Assembly: GCF_018343525.1 (NCBI RefSeq)
Contig: NZ_JAGYPH010000003.1
Coordinates: forward strand, 311,486-375,485
DNA: 64,000 nucleotides
Reading direction: 5' to 3'
From: Lederbergia citrea
GTDB taxonomy: Bacteria; Bacillota; Bacilli; Bacillales; Bacillaceae_C
The translations under genes were made by a program, and so were the position numbers. This document shows positions 7,099-18,722 of the stretch, in pieces. The notes under the pieces were generated by a model that saw only the letters and a program-made list of their open reading frames with translations, searched no databases and was not told the origin of the DNA. How positions within the stretch are numbered: the stretch's first letter is position 1; every line of letters starts with the position of its first letter.

Positions 7099-8487
7099 TT
7101 ACTCCCCCTTCGTTCCGCCGACGGTGATTTCACTGACACGAATCATTGGCTGTCCGACATTTACAGGAAGACTGCCACTGACAGAGCCGCACATACCCGC
7201 GCCATGAGCAAGATTATTCCCGACCATATCGACAAGCTGAAGAGTTTTAGGTCCGTTTCCGATCAACGTTGCACCTTTGACAGGTTTGCCGAGCTTCCCA
7301 TCCTTCACCATATAAGCTTCCATGATAGCGAAGTTGTAATCGCCAGTTGCTGTATTCACCTGGCCGCCTCCCATATATTTCGCGTATAGTCCGCTTTCAG
7401 TAGATGAAATAATCTCCTCAGGAGTCGATTTTCCCGGAGCAATATACGTGTTTGTCATCCGTGAAGTCGGATTAAAACGGTATGATTCCCTTCTGCTCGA
7501 GCCTGTTGCTTCCATGCCCATTCGACGACCGTTAAATTTATCAATCAAATAACCTTTTAAAATCCCATTTTCGATCAGGACGTTTTTTCGCGTTTTTTCT
7601 CCTTCATCGTCAATGTTCAGCGATCCCCACTCATTCGGAATTGTTCCGTCATCAATATAAGTCACGATGTCAGGAGCTACTTTTTCCCCAATACGGTTGG
7701 CAAAAACAGAGTTATACTTCGCTACAGAAGTAGCTTCAAGTCCATGACCACACGCTTCATGGAAAATAACGCCGCCAAACTCGTTATCAATAATGACAGG
7801 GAATTTACCGCTCGGACATTCCTCTGCATCTAGCATTGTCACTGCGATCCGCGCAGCCTCGCCGGCATAATGTTCAAGATTAAGATTCTCAAAGAACTCG
7901 AAGCCTTGATAAGCGCCGGGACCGTAGTAGCCGGGCTGCATTTGCGTTCCGTCGGAAGCAATTGCCTGAATCGCAAGGCGGCTTCTTACTCTCGTATCCT
8001 CGACGAATTTCCCTTCTGAGTTCGCAATCAACACATTTTGCTCGGCATCTATGTATTGTATTGTTGCTTGCTTGATGCTAGAGTGATAGTTTTTCGCGAT
8101 GTTATACGCTTTTTTCATTACTGCTGCTTTACGTCCGTTTTCAACTGTCCGCGGCATTTGAATGATTTTATTTAGTGGATGAATCGTTTCCTGCACGAGC
8201 GGAGAAACAATGTGCGACCCACTTCCCTTAATCGCATGGGCTGCATTTTTGGCCGCTTTCAAAAGACCTTCTTTTGAAAAATCAGTCGTATATGCATACA
8301 CACTTTGCAAACCGCTGAATACACGAATTCCAACACCCGCATCCCTTCCGGAAATACTACGCTCAATCTTGCCGTCCTGAAGAGACATATTATTCGAAAA
8401 ACGATCCTCAGCAAACACCTCGGCAAAATCCCCGCCCGTAGACAAAGCGGCAGTCAACACATCTTCAATCATAGATTTACTTAACAT
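7099..8487 (-). CDS. tldD: TldD-family metalloprotease, catalytic subunit
   Basis: Zinc metalloprotease subunit, 462 residues. The metal site is the HEACGH motif (about residues 243-248), embedded in GGVIFHEACGHGLEATSVA. The start is ATG at 8485-8487, since AGGAGGAGGG lies just upstream; a longer reading frame that begins eight codons earlier merely translates that ribosome binding site as Arg-Lys-Arg-Arg-Arg-Val. The C-terminal region GAGMCGSVSGSLPVNVGQP matches the TldD family. It is the first gene of the tldD-tldE pair. Confidence 0.9.
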   Translation of the reverse strand: MLSKSMIEDVLTAALSTGGDFAEVFAEDRFSNNMSLQDGKIERSISGRDAGVGIRVFSGLQSVYAYTTDFSKEGLLKAAKNAAHAIKGSGSHIVSPLVQETIHPLNKIIQMPRTVENGRKAAVMKKAYNIAKNYHSSIKQATIQYIDAEQNVLIANSEGKFVEDTRVRSRLAIQAIASDGTQMQPGYYGPGAYQGFEFFENLNLEHYAGEAARIAVTMLDAEECPSGKFPVIIDNEFGGVIFHEACGHGLEATSVAKYNSVFANRIGEKVAPDIVTYIDDGTIPNEWGSLNIDDEGEKTRKNVLIENGILKGYLIDKFNGRRMGMEATGSSRRESYRFNPTSRMTNTYIAPGKSTPEEIISSTESGLYAKYMGGGQVNTATGDYNFAIMEAYMVKDGKLGKPVKGATLIGNGPKTLQLVDMVGNNLAHGAGMCGSVSGSLPVNVGQPMIRVSEITVGGTKGE

Positions 8488-8548
8488 ATTCACCCTCCTC
8501 CTCTTCCTCAATTATACCTCATTCACCAGGCAGTGCCTCGAGGCGCGC

Positions 8549-8597
8549 ATTCGACAAAATTCGAGCGGTGCCTGTCACCACCCGAATTTTGTCGAAT
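8549..8597. repeat. Dispersed nested palindrome, copy A
   Basis: Perfect 15-bp arms (8549-8563 and 8583-8597) enclose an inner hairpin GGTG-CCTGT-CACC (8567-8579). Copies B (18677), C (26971) and D (43257) share the outer TTCGACA...TGTCGAA arms and the CCTGTCAC core. This copy lies between the divergent tldD gene and the promoter of the membrane protein at 8671. Confidence 0.9.
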
Positions 8598-8613
8598 CGT
8601 TTTGTAATGTGTT

Positions 8614-8646
8614 GTTCATTTGGTGTTCATATTGCTCCAATATTAT
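8614..8646 (+). promoter_or_regulatory. Candidate HssR box and promoter of the 8671 gene
   Basis: A direct repeat GTTCATTTG (8614-8622), GT, GTTCATATT (8625-8633) is followed after exactly 7 nt by a -10 hexamer TATTAT (8641-8646). The published HssR binding site, as I recall it, is GTTCATATT-N2-GTTCATATT. The second half matches perfectly and the first 7 of 9. The site occupies the -35 position with no other good -35 hexamer, as expected for an activator-dependent promoter. The same arrangement precedes the MMPL gene next to hssRS. Confidence 0.65.
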
Positions 8647-8670
8647 TGATATTAGGAAGGGGGAGTTTTC

Positions 8671-9132
8671 ATGTTTAAGTTTTGGTTGTTTTTGCATTTC
8701 ACCGGGATCTCGATTTGGGTTGGGGCACTACTTGCTGTCACCTTTATTTTATTAATGATGAGAAAGAATCTAGGATCAAAAGAGTCATCAACGATTGTGA
8801 AGAAAATGACGCGGGTGGTTAATATGCTCGTTCATCCGAGTGCTTTTTTTGTTTTAATTAGTGGAGTGTTTATGATTATCTCGATGAATTTCGGAGATGC
8901 TTCCAAACCATTTTACCTTAATTTCATGGAAAGATTTGGCGGAGGAGCAATACTGTTTACTATTATTGCAATTAGTTTTGTCGGGAGAAAACTTGTTAAA
9001 AAATTAAACGCGCAAGAAAAAGATGGCCACGTAATAAAACATTCTTCAAGCCTATCGAATTATATTGCGATGATGCTAACCTCCGTAGCTTGCGTATTGG
9101 CAACGATCTTTATAGTTAGCTTTAGATTTTAA
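8671..9132 (+). CDS. Four-helix integral membrane protein (CopD/DUF2269-like)
   Basis: A 153-residue protein with four predicted membrane helices (about residues 3-26, 47-69, 90-107 and 128-150) and short polar loops. The N-terminal pattern FLHFTGISIWVGALL, with a histidine in the first helix, is typical of CopD-like and related haem- or copper-associated membrane families, and another histidine (VHPSAF) opens helix 2. AAGGGGGAG supports the ATG. The upstream HssR-like box suggests it belongs to a haem-stress response; function in haem handling is inference only. A terminator follows and it stands alone on the plus strand between minus-strand blocks. Confidence 0.7.
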   Translation: MFKFWLFLHFTGISIWVGALLAVTFILLMMRKNLGSKESSTIVKKMTRVVNMLVHPSAFFVLISGVFMIISMNFGDASKPFYLNFMERFGGGAILFTIIAISFVGRKLVKKLNAQEKDGHVIKHSSSLSNYIAMMLTSVACVLATIFIVSFRF

Positions 9133-9149
9133 ATGGTTTATAAAAACAC

Positions 9150-9185
9150 AAAACGCTTAGACAAATTAGTCTAAGCGTTTTTTAA
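9150..9185. terminator. Bidirectional terminator between the 8671 gene and the tRNA cluster
   Basis: AAAACGCTTAGAC (9150-9162) pairs with GTCTAAGCGTTTT (9169-9181), loop AAATTA, with T residues on the plus side and A residues on the left that act as a T-run for the minus strand. It can end both the plus-strand gene and the rRNA-tRNA transcript. Confidence 0.9.
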
Positions 9186-9189
9186 TTTA

Positions 9190-9263
9190 CGCGCCTTAGA
9201 GGATTCGAACCTCTGACCCACAGCTTAGAAGGCTGTTGCTCTATCCTGCTGAGCTAAAGGCAC
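9190..9263 (-). tRNA. tRNA-Arg (UCU)
   Basis: Seven-pair acceptor GTGCCTT/AAGGCGC, D-arm, anticodon stem ACAGC/GCTGT with loop CTTCTAA, and T-loop TTCGAAT. Last tRNA of the cluster. No CCA is encoded. Confidence 0.97.
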
Positions 9264-9273
9264 ATCATATGTA

Positions 9274-9348
9274 TGGCTCCGCAGGTAGGATTCGAACCTA
9301 CGACCGATCGGTTAACAGCCGATAGCTCTACCACTGAGCTACTGCGGA
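9274..9348 (-). tRNA. tRNA-Asn (GUU)
   Basis: Acceptor TCCGCAG/CTGCGGA, anticodon loop CTGTTAA, encoded CCA. Confidence 0.97.
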
Positions 9349-9362
9349 ACAAAAAGCAAAAG

Positions 9363-9436
<74 letters not shown>

Positions 9437-9447
9437 ATCTTAAGGTA

Positions 9448-9521
9448 TGGAGCGGGTGAAGGGAATCGAACCCTCATCATCAGCTTGGAAGGCTGAGGTT
9501 TTACCACTAAACTACACCCGC
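9448..9521 (-). tRNA. tRNA-Gly (UCC)
   Basis: Acceptor GCGGGTG/CACCCGC, anticodon loop CTTCCAA, encoded CCA. Confidence 0.97.
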
Positions 9522-9537
9522 ATTTCTAAAAATAGTA

Positions 9538-9612
9538 TGGCTGGGCTAGCTGGATTCGAACCAACGAATGACGGAGTCAAAGTCCGTTGCCTTACCGCTT
9601 GGCTATAGCCCA
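9538..9612 (-). tRNA. tRNA-Gln (UUG)
   Basis: Acceptor TGGGCTA/TAGCCCA, anticodon loop CTTTGAC, encoded CCA. Confidence 0.97.
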
Positions 9613-9627
9613 ATCTTTTAAATAAAA

Positions 9628-9704
9628 TGGGGCGATTGATGGGAATCGAACCCACGAATGTCGGAGCCACAATCCGATGCGTTAACCCCTTCGCCACAAC
9701 CGCC
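9628..9704 (-). tRNA. tRNA-His (GUG)
   Basis: Acceptor GCGGTTG/CAATCGC with the extra G-1 opposite C73 that marks tRNA-His. Anticodon loop TTGTGGC, encoded CCA. Confidence 0.97.
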
Positions 9705-9714
9705 ATCATAAAAT

Positions 9715-9788
9715 TGGCAGGGGTAGTAGGAATCGAACCCACACCAAAGGTTTTGGAGACCTCTATTCTACCGTTGAACTATACCCCT
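9715..9788 (-). tRNA. tRNA-Trp (CCA)
   Basis: Acceptor AGGGGTA/TACCCCT, anticodon loop CTCCAAA, encoded 3' CCA. This is the ligand sensed by the two trpE T-boxes at 49020-49775. Confidence 0.97.
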
Positions 9789-9794
9789 GTCAAA

Positions 9795-9879
9795 TGGTGG
9801 TGGGGGACGGATTCGAACCGCCGAACCCGGAGGGAGCGGATTTACAGTCCGCCGCGTTTAGCCACTTCGCTACCCCACC
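9795..9879 (-). tRNA. tRNA-Tyr (GUA)
   Basis: Class II tRNA with a long variable arm, anticodon loop CTGTAAA, acceptor GGTGGGG/CCCCACC, encoded CCA. Confidence 0.96.
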
Positions 9880-9905
9880 GAACATATTAAATTTTAATTA
9901 AATGA

Positions 9906-9978
9906 TGGCTCAGGACGGAATCGAACCGCCGACACAAGGATTTTCAGTCCTTTGCTCTACCGACTGAGCTACTGAGCC
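9906..9978 (-). tRNA. tRNA-Phe (GAA)
   Basis: Acceptor GGCTCAG/CTGAGCC, anticodon loop CTGAAAA, no encoded CCA. Confidence 0.97.
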
Positions 9979-10021
9979 ATATGATATATTTTCATACTGA
10001 AACATAATTACTTTAGAAAAA

Positions 10022-10097
10022 TGGCGGTCCCGACGGGAATCGAACCCGCGATCTCCTGCGTGACAGGCAGGCATGTTAACCGCTACACCACGGGACC
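10022..10097 (-). tRNA. tRNA-Asp (GUC)
   Basis: Acceptor GGTCCCG/CGGGACC, anticodon loop CTGTCAC, encoded CCA. Confidence 0.97.
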
Positions 10098-10104
10098 TTT
10101 TATT

Positions 10105-10327
<223 letters not shown>

Positions 10328-10338
10328 AAATAAAAATA

Positions 10339-10431
10339 TGGAGGAGGTAGAGGGATTCGAACCCCCGCGGGATTTGACTCCCCTGTCGGTTTTCAAGACC
10401 GATCCCTTCAGCCGGACTTGGGTATACCTCC
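10339..10431 (-). tRNA. tRNA-Ser (UGA)
   Basis: Class II with a long variable arm, anticodon loop CTTGAAA, acceptor GGAGGTA/TACCTCC, encoded CCA. Confidence 0.96.
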
Positions 10432-10437
10432 AAATCA

Positions 10438-10514
10438 TGGTCGGGAAGACAGGATTCGAACCTGCGACCCCTTGGTCCCAAACCAAGTGCTCTACCAAGC
10501 TGAGCTACTTCCCG
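10438..10514 (-). tRNA. tRNA-Pro (UGG)
   Basis: Acceptor CGGGAAG/CTTCCCG, anticodon loop TTTGGGA read within the CTTGGT/ACCAAG stem, encoded CCA. Confidence 0.96.
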
Positions 10515-10531
10515 AAATTACAATGTTTGAT

Positions 10532-10608
<77 letters not shown>

Positions 10609-10628
10609 AAATTAATAATAAAGAATGA

Positions 10629-10714
10629 TGCCGAGAACCGGAATCGAACCGGTACGGTAGTCACCTACCGCAGGATTTTAAGTCCTGTGCGTCTGCCAAT
10701 TCCGCCACCCCGGC
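10629..10714 (-). tRNA. tRNA-Leu (UAA)
   Basis: Class II, anticodon loop CTTAAAA, acceptor GCCGGGG/TCTCGGC with G-U pairs. The discriminator A is followed by TCA, so CCA is not encoded. Confidence 0.95.
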
Positions 10715-10722
10715 AAAAATCT

Positions 10723-10797
10723 TGGAGCGGAAGACGGGATTCGAACCCGCGACCCCCACCTTGGCAAGGTGGTGTTCTACCACTGAACTACTTCCGC
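10723..10797 (-). tRNA. tRNA-Gly (GCC)
   Basis: Acceptor GCGGAAG/CTTCCGC, anticodon loop TTGCCAA, encoded CCA. Confidence 0.97.
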
Positions 10798-10804
10798 TTT
10801 ATAA

Positions 10805-10886
10805 TGCGGGTGAAGGGAGTCGAACCCCCACGCCTTACGGCACTAGATCCTAAGTCTAGCGTGTCTGCCAGTTCCACCACACCCGC
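10805..10886 (-). tRNA. tRNA-Leu (UAG)
   Basis: Class II, anticodon loop CTTAGGA, acceptor GCGGGTG/CACCCGC, no encoded CCA. Confidence 0.95.
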
Positions 10887-10892
10887 AAAAAA

Positions 10893-10968
10893 TGGTGAGC
10901 CATGCAGGATTCGAACCTGCGACCCTCTGATTAAAAGTCAGATGCTCTACCGACTGAGCTAATGGCTC
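10893..10968 (-). tRNA. tRNA-Lys (UUU)
   Basis: Acceptor GAGCCAT/ATGGCTC, anticodon loop CTTTTAA, encoded CCA. Confidence 0.97.
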
Positions 10969-10980
10969 AATTAAAAAAAC

Positions 10981-11038
10981 GCCGGCAAGGGGAGCTAAAC
11001 TCATTAAAAGTTCTTTGCTCTACCGTTATTGCACCGGC
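10981..11038 (-). ncRNA. Collapsed pseudo-tRNA (58 nt, no T-arm) in the tRNA-Thr slot
   Basis: The minus strand begins GCCGGTG and ends TTGCCGGC, like the acceptor ends of Bacillales tRNA-Thr, but only 58 nt separate the ends and no TTCGA T-loop exists. The D-arm end GGTAGAGC is kept. GAGC can pair with a distal GCTC, and inside it GAACT/AGTTT closes a 7-nt loop TTTAATG. Its place between tRNA-Val and tRNA-Lys matches tRNA-Thr in the conserved order Val-Thr-Lys-Leu-Gly-Leu-Arg-Pro known from B. subtilis. It may be a dead tRNA or a structured RNA like the pseudo-tRNA described in B. cereus tRNA operons. Confidence 0.7.
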
Positions 11039-11047
11039 ACATAATAA

Positions 11048-11120
11048 TGGAGGATGACGGGATCGAACCGCCGACCCCCTGCTTGTAAGGCAGGTGCTCT
11101 CCCAGCTGAGCTAATCCTCC
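11048..11120 (-). tRNA. tRNA-Val (UAC)
   Basis: Acceptor GGAGGAT/ATCCTCC, anticodon loop CTTACAA, no encoded CCA. Confidence 0.97.
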
Positions 11121-11123
11121 GAA

Positions 11124-11198
11124 TGGTGACCCGTACGGGATTCGAACCCGTGTTACCGCCGTGAAAGGGCGGTGTCTTAACCGCTTGACCAACGGGCC
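11124..11198 (-). tRNA. tRNA-Glu (UUC)
   Basis: Acceptor GGCCCGT/ACGGGTC, anticodon loop CTTTCAC, encoded CCA. First tRNA after 5S rRNA. Confidence 0.97.
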
Positions 11199-11230
11199 AA
11201 TTTACATTTATGTAAATTAGTGCAAAATAA

Positions 11231-11247
11231 TAGCCCCATTTGGGGCT
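11231..11247 (-). terminator. Hairpin between 5S rRNA and the tRNA cluster
   Basis: AGCCCC-ATTT-GGGGCT (11232-11247) directly follows the 5S 3' end and is followed on the minus strand by TATTATTTT. It looks like a weak terminator or processing stem: the T-tract is interrupted, so read-through into the 20 tRNAs is expected. Confidence 0.5.
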
Positions 11248-11248
11248 G

Positions 11249-11364
<116 letters not shown>

Positions 11365-11381
11365 CTTAGTTAGAAGGTTTA

Positions 11382-11419
11382 TTCCTTCAAAACCAGATAA
11401 CTATTGACGGTCATCATTT
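11382..11419 (-). other. 23S processing stem, 3' arm
   Basis: Imperfectly complementary over almost 38 nt to 14391-14430, upstream of 23S. The paired arms would loop out the whole 23S precursor for double-strand cleavage by an RNase III-type enzyme. Confidence 0.75.
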
Positions 11420-11431
11420 AAAACATTTCGG

Positions 11432-16150
<4,719 letters not shown>

Positions 16151-16194
16151 AGTAGTTTGTTAGCTCATTTGCTGGTCTTACAAAATTACTTGTT

Positions 16195-16226
16195 GACGTT
16201 TCTGTTTTGTTTAGTTTTCAAAGAAC
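16195..16226 (-). other. 16S processing stem, leader arm
   Basis: The rRNA leader segment is complementary to 14527-14559 in the spacer (shared core GTTTAGTTTT and GACGTTTCTG), giving the long stem that is cleaved to release precursor 16S. Confidence 0.8.
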
Positions 16227-16245
16227 TATTTTAGAGACAATTTAC

Positions 16246-16274
16246 ATTGTACCACTTCGAAACCGATGTGTCAA
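16246..16274 (-). promoter_or_regulatory. rRNA operon promoter, proximal
   Basis: -35 TTGACA (16269-16274), 17-bp spacer, -10 TACAAT (16246-16251). Confidence 0.85.
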
Positions 16275-16317
16275 ATGTTTTTTCTCTTAATCACTGTTGT
16301 TTTCAGCGACATTTAAT

Positions 16318-16346
16318 ATCTTAACATTTTCATATAAACTTGTCAA
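16318..16346 (-). promoter_or_regulatory. rRNA operon promoter, middle
   Basis: -35 TTGACA (16341-16346), 17-bp spacer, -10 TAAGAT (16318-16323), with A/T-rich DNA upstream that could act as an UP element. Confidence 0.8.
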
Positions 16347-16412
16347 CATCTTTACTGAAGTTTTTTAATATGAAAAATATTGATTGTCAGCACTTGCTAG
16401 CGACAGTTACTA

Positions 16413-16441
16413 ATAATACTCCTGTATGTTATAGAAGTCAA
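16413..16441 (-). promoter_or_regulatory. rRNA operon promoter, distal
   Basis: -35 TTGACT (16436-16441), 17-bp spacer, -10 TATTAT (16413-16418). It is the third of three tandem promoters, an arrangement usual for rrn operons. Confidence 0.7.
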
Positions 16442-16551
16442 TAACTTTATGAAAAAAATTATGATTAAATATAATCTACTATATTAATAGAGTGCATTTA
16501 TAATTAGTAGTTTTAAAAAATGAAGTATCCACTTTTTGGTTTCCTATAAGT

Positions 16552-16605
16552 AATCAAAAGAAAGGTCTTCCATTTAAGTATTTAGAAGATCTCTCTTTCT
16601 TTGAT
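16552..16605 (-). terminator. Terminator-like hairpin after the sensor kinase gene
   Basis: ATCAAAAGAAAGGTCTTC (16552-16569) pairs with GAAGATCTCTCTTTCTTTGAT (16585-16605) with small bulges. It lies immediately after the kinase stop codon at 16614. There is no strong T-run, so it may end transcription only in part or serve as a 3' stabilising stem. Confidence 0.6.
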
Positions 16606-16613
16606 CACCACAT

Positions 16614-17987
16614 TCACCTTGCCAGCCTAATTGTAAATTCCGTTCCCTCTCTTAGTTTACTCGTTACTCCGATAGATCCCCCATGAACATCGATGATTTT
16701 TTTTACAACTGAAAGACCAAGCCCACTTCCTTCACTCGTCCGGGCCCTTGATTTGTCACCCATATAAAAGCGATCAAAAATATAGGGAAGCTCATCTTCA
16801 GGAATTCCAGCACCAGTATCCCGGACTGTTACGACTATGTCTTCATCCACGAAAGCATCAATAAAGATGGTCCCATGATCACCTGTAAACTTAATGCTAT
16901 TCGTGATTAAATTCATCCACACTTGAAAAAGCAGCTGCTTATCTGCTTCGATGATAAGCTCTGGTAAATCCAGTTCAATGTGAAGTTTTTTTCTACTCCA
17001 CTGCCATTCCGTCAGTAATATCACTTCACGAATTTGTTCGTCCAGCCGGAATGGAGCTTTCTCCACGGCCTTCACTTGTTTATCTAGCGACGAAAGCATT
17101 AACAGCTGCTTGCTAAGCGAAGATAAACGGGCACTCTCCTTTTCAATAATTCCTAAATAACGGTCCGCATCTTCAGGAGACACCGATTTCGTTCGGATGG
17201 CTTTTGTAAAACCTTGAATAGAGGTGAGCGGAGATTGGATTTCATGCGATACATTAGAAACGAATTCCTGGCGCATCTCATCCAGCTTTTGCAATGAAGT
17301 CGCCATGAGTCCAAAATCCCTGGCGAGAGCACCGATTTCATCTCCGCGATTACTCTCGAGTTGCAGATTATAATTGCCACTCGCAATTTTTCTTGTCGCT
17401 TTCGTCAACTTTTTTATCGGGCGAACAAGATATGTTGTAAAAACTAAAATAAGTACTAAACTCAGTAAGAACGTCAGTCCTAATAGTAAGCTGAAAACAA
17501 TTCGCATCTCGCCAAATTGTTTTTCGACATTCGGACGGATAAATAATGCCTGATTTTTCCCATTGACCTTTAGCGGAATGCCGATGCTATTTTTTAAATC
17601 ATCTTTAAAAAAACCGGTCACAAACAAACTGCTTTGAAATTCGGAAATACCATGATACGTATTCCCAGCCAAAACCGATTTGATGATATTTTCATCTAAC
17701 GAATAATTTCGGAATCCCTCACCGAATGATTCTCCGTTAAGAGTTTCATCAACTAAGTACAATTGAAAATTCATGTTCGCAATGCTCGTTAAAAATTGAT
17801 CGATAGGCAGATCGGCAGAGTTCTCATGCAGAAAAACAATTTCTTGAGCAATCTCCAAGATTTTTTCCTCATTAAACTCTTTCAATTTTGCCTGATAGTA
17901 AAAATTTGATATTAAAAAGGCAATGAGACCGCTGATGAGTGCCACTACTATAAAGGTGGTGACAATCCTGAAATAAAGAGACTTCAT
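16614..17987 (-). CDS. hssS: Sensor histidine kinase, HssS-like (haem sensing)
   Basis: Membrane sensor kinase of 457 residues. Helix 1 spans about residues 8-29, an external sensor domain 30-163, helix 2 about 164-186, then a HAMP linker, a HisKA domain with phospho-acceptor His248 in NVSHEIQSPLTS, and a HATPase domain with N-box LITNSIKFT, DTGAGIP and GSGLGL. The sensor segment YHGISEFQSSLFVTGFF followed by IRPNVEKQFGEMR strongly resembles S. aureus HssS from memory (HGI..LFVTGFF and MRPDIGETFSEFR), so haem-damage sensing is a good guess. The gene overlaps hssR by four bases. Confidence 0.85.
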   Translation of the reverse strand: MKSLYFRIVTTFIVVALISGLIAFLISNFYYQAKLKEFNEEKILEIAQEIVFLHENSADLPIDQFLTSIANMNFQLYLVDETLNGESFGEGFRNYSLDENIIKSVLAGNTYHGISEFQSSLFVTGFFKDDLKNSIGIPLKVNGKNQALFIRPNVEKQFGEMRIVFSLLLGLTFLLSLVLILVFTTYLVRPIKKLTKATRKIASGNYNLQLESNRGDEIGALARDFGLMATSLQKLDEMRQEFVSNVSHEIQSPLTSIQGFTKAIRTKSVSPEDADRYLGIIEKESARLSSLSKQLLMLSSLDKQVKAVEKAPFRLDEQIREVILLTEWQWSRKKLHIELDLPELIIEADKQLLFQVWMNLITNSIKFTGDHGTIFIDAFVDEDIVVTVRDTGAGIPEDELPYIFDRFYMGDKSRARTSEGSGLGLSVVKKIIDVHGGSIGVTSKLREGTEFTIRLAR

Positions 17988-18664
17988 TTGCCGTTCACCT
18001 CAAGTTTATAGCCAAGTCCTCGAATCGTAACAATGCGAAAATCATCTGTCAGATCACGAAATCTTTCCCGCAGCCTTTTAATATGGACATCGATCGTTCT
18101 GCTATCTCCTTCAAAGTCATTTCCCCACACTAACTGAAGCAGCTGTTCTCGTGTATATGTGCGGTCAGGCTGGCTCGCCAATTGTGAAAGAAGTTCAAAT
18201 TCTTTAAGTGGCAAAACAAGCCCTTTCTCGCCCACCTTCACTTCATAGTTCATCCGGTCAATGACCGTATTTCCCATTTTAATCATATTTTCAGAAACCA
18301 TTTGATAGCGCCGAAGCAGTGCCCGAATCCGAAATAGCAATTCTTCAGGCTCAAACGGTTTCACGACATAATCATCTGTCCCAGATAAAAAGCCCTTCGC
18401 TTTATCTTCCATCTCCCCTTTTGCCGTCAGCAAAATCACGGGAAGATCATAATAGCGGCGGATTTCTTCACATAATTCCCAGCCATTTTTCCCCGGCATC
18501 ATTACATCGACAACGGCCAAATGGACTTGCTCATATTCCAACAGCTCGGATGCCCGATCCCCATCCTCCGCTTCTACAACAATATACCGTTCCTTTTGCA
18601 GGTAAAATCGCAATAACTCGCGAATATGCGGATCATCATCCACAACCAAAATATGCGTCTGCAT
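17984..18664 (-). CDS. hssR: Response regulator, OmpR family, HssR-like
   Basis: Transcription factor partner of the kinase, 226 residues. The receiver domain has acidic pair DDD (9-11), phospho-acceptor Asp53 in VVDVMMPG, and Lys in VVKPFEPEE; the winged helix ends TIDVHIKRLRERF and GLGYKLE. The stretch SGTDDYVVKPFEPEELLFRIRALLRRY is very close to HssR. Its AAAGGAG ribosome binding site abuts dispersed palindrome copy B, which lies between this gene and the MMPL exporter. Candidate binding sites are the direct repeats at 20916-20935 and 8614-8633. Confidence 0.87.
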   Translation of the reverse strand: MQTHILVVDDDPHIRELLRFYLQKERYIVVEAEDGDRASELLEYEQVHLAVVDVMMPGKNGWELCEEIRRYYDLPVILLTAKGEMEDKAKGFLSGTDDYVVKPFEPEELLFRIRALLRRYQMVSENMIKMGNTVIDRMNYEVKVGEKGLVLPLKEFELLSQLASQPDRTYTREQLLQLVWGNDFEGDSRTIDVHIKRLRERFRDLTDDFRIVTIRGLGYKLEVNGK

Positions 18665-18676
18665 AGCTGCACTCCT

Positions 18677-18722
18677 TTCGACAAAATTCGAGGCGTGCCT
18701 GTCACCGCCCGGATTTTGTCAA
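18677..18722. repeat. Dispersed nested palindrome, copy B
   Basis: TTCGACAAAATTCG (18677-18690), core GTGCCTGTCAC, and GGATTTTGTCAA (18711-18722). The element supplies the last residues (LTKSGR) and the stop codon of the MMPL gene, and its other end touches the ribosome binding site of hssR. Confidence 0.85.

Noticed and set aside
5752-8487. TldDE as maturation protease of a local ribosomal peptide toxin
   Set aside because: No precursor-like small gene, modification enzyme or immunity gene lies next to tldDE; a general role is more economical.
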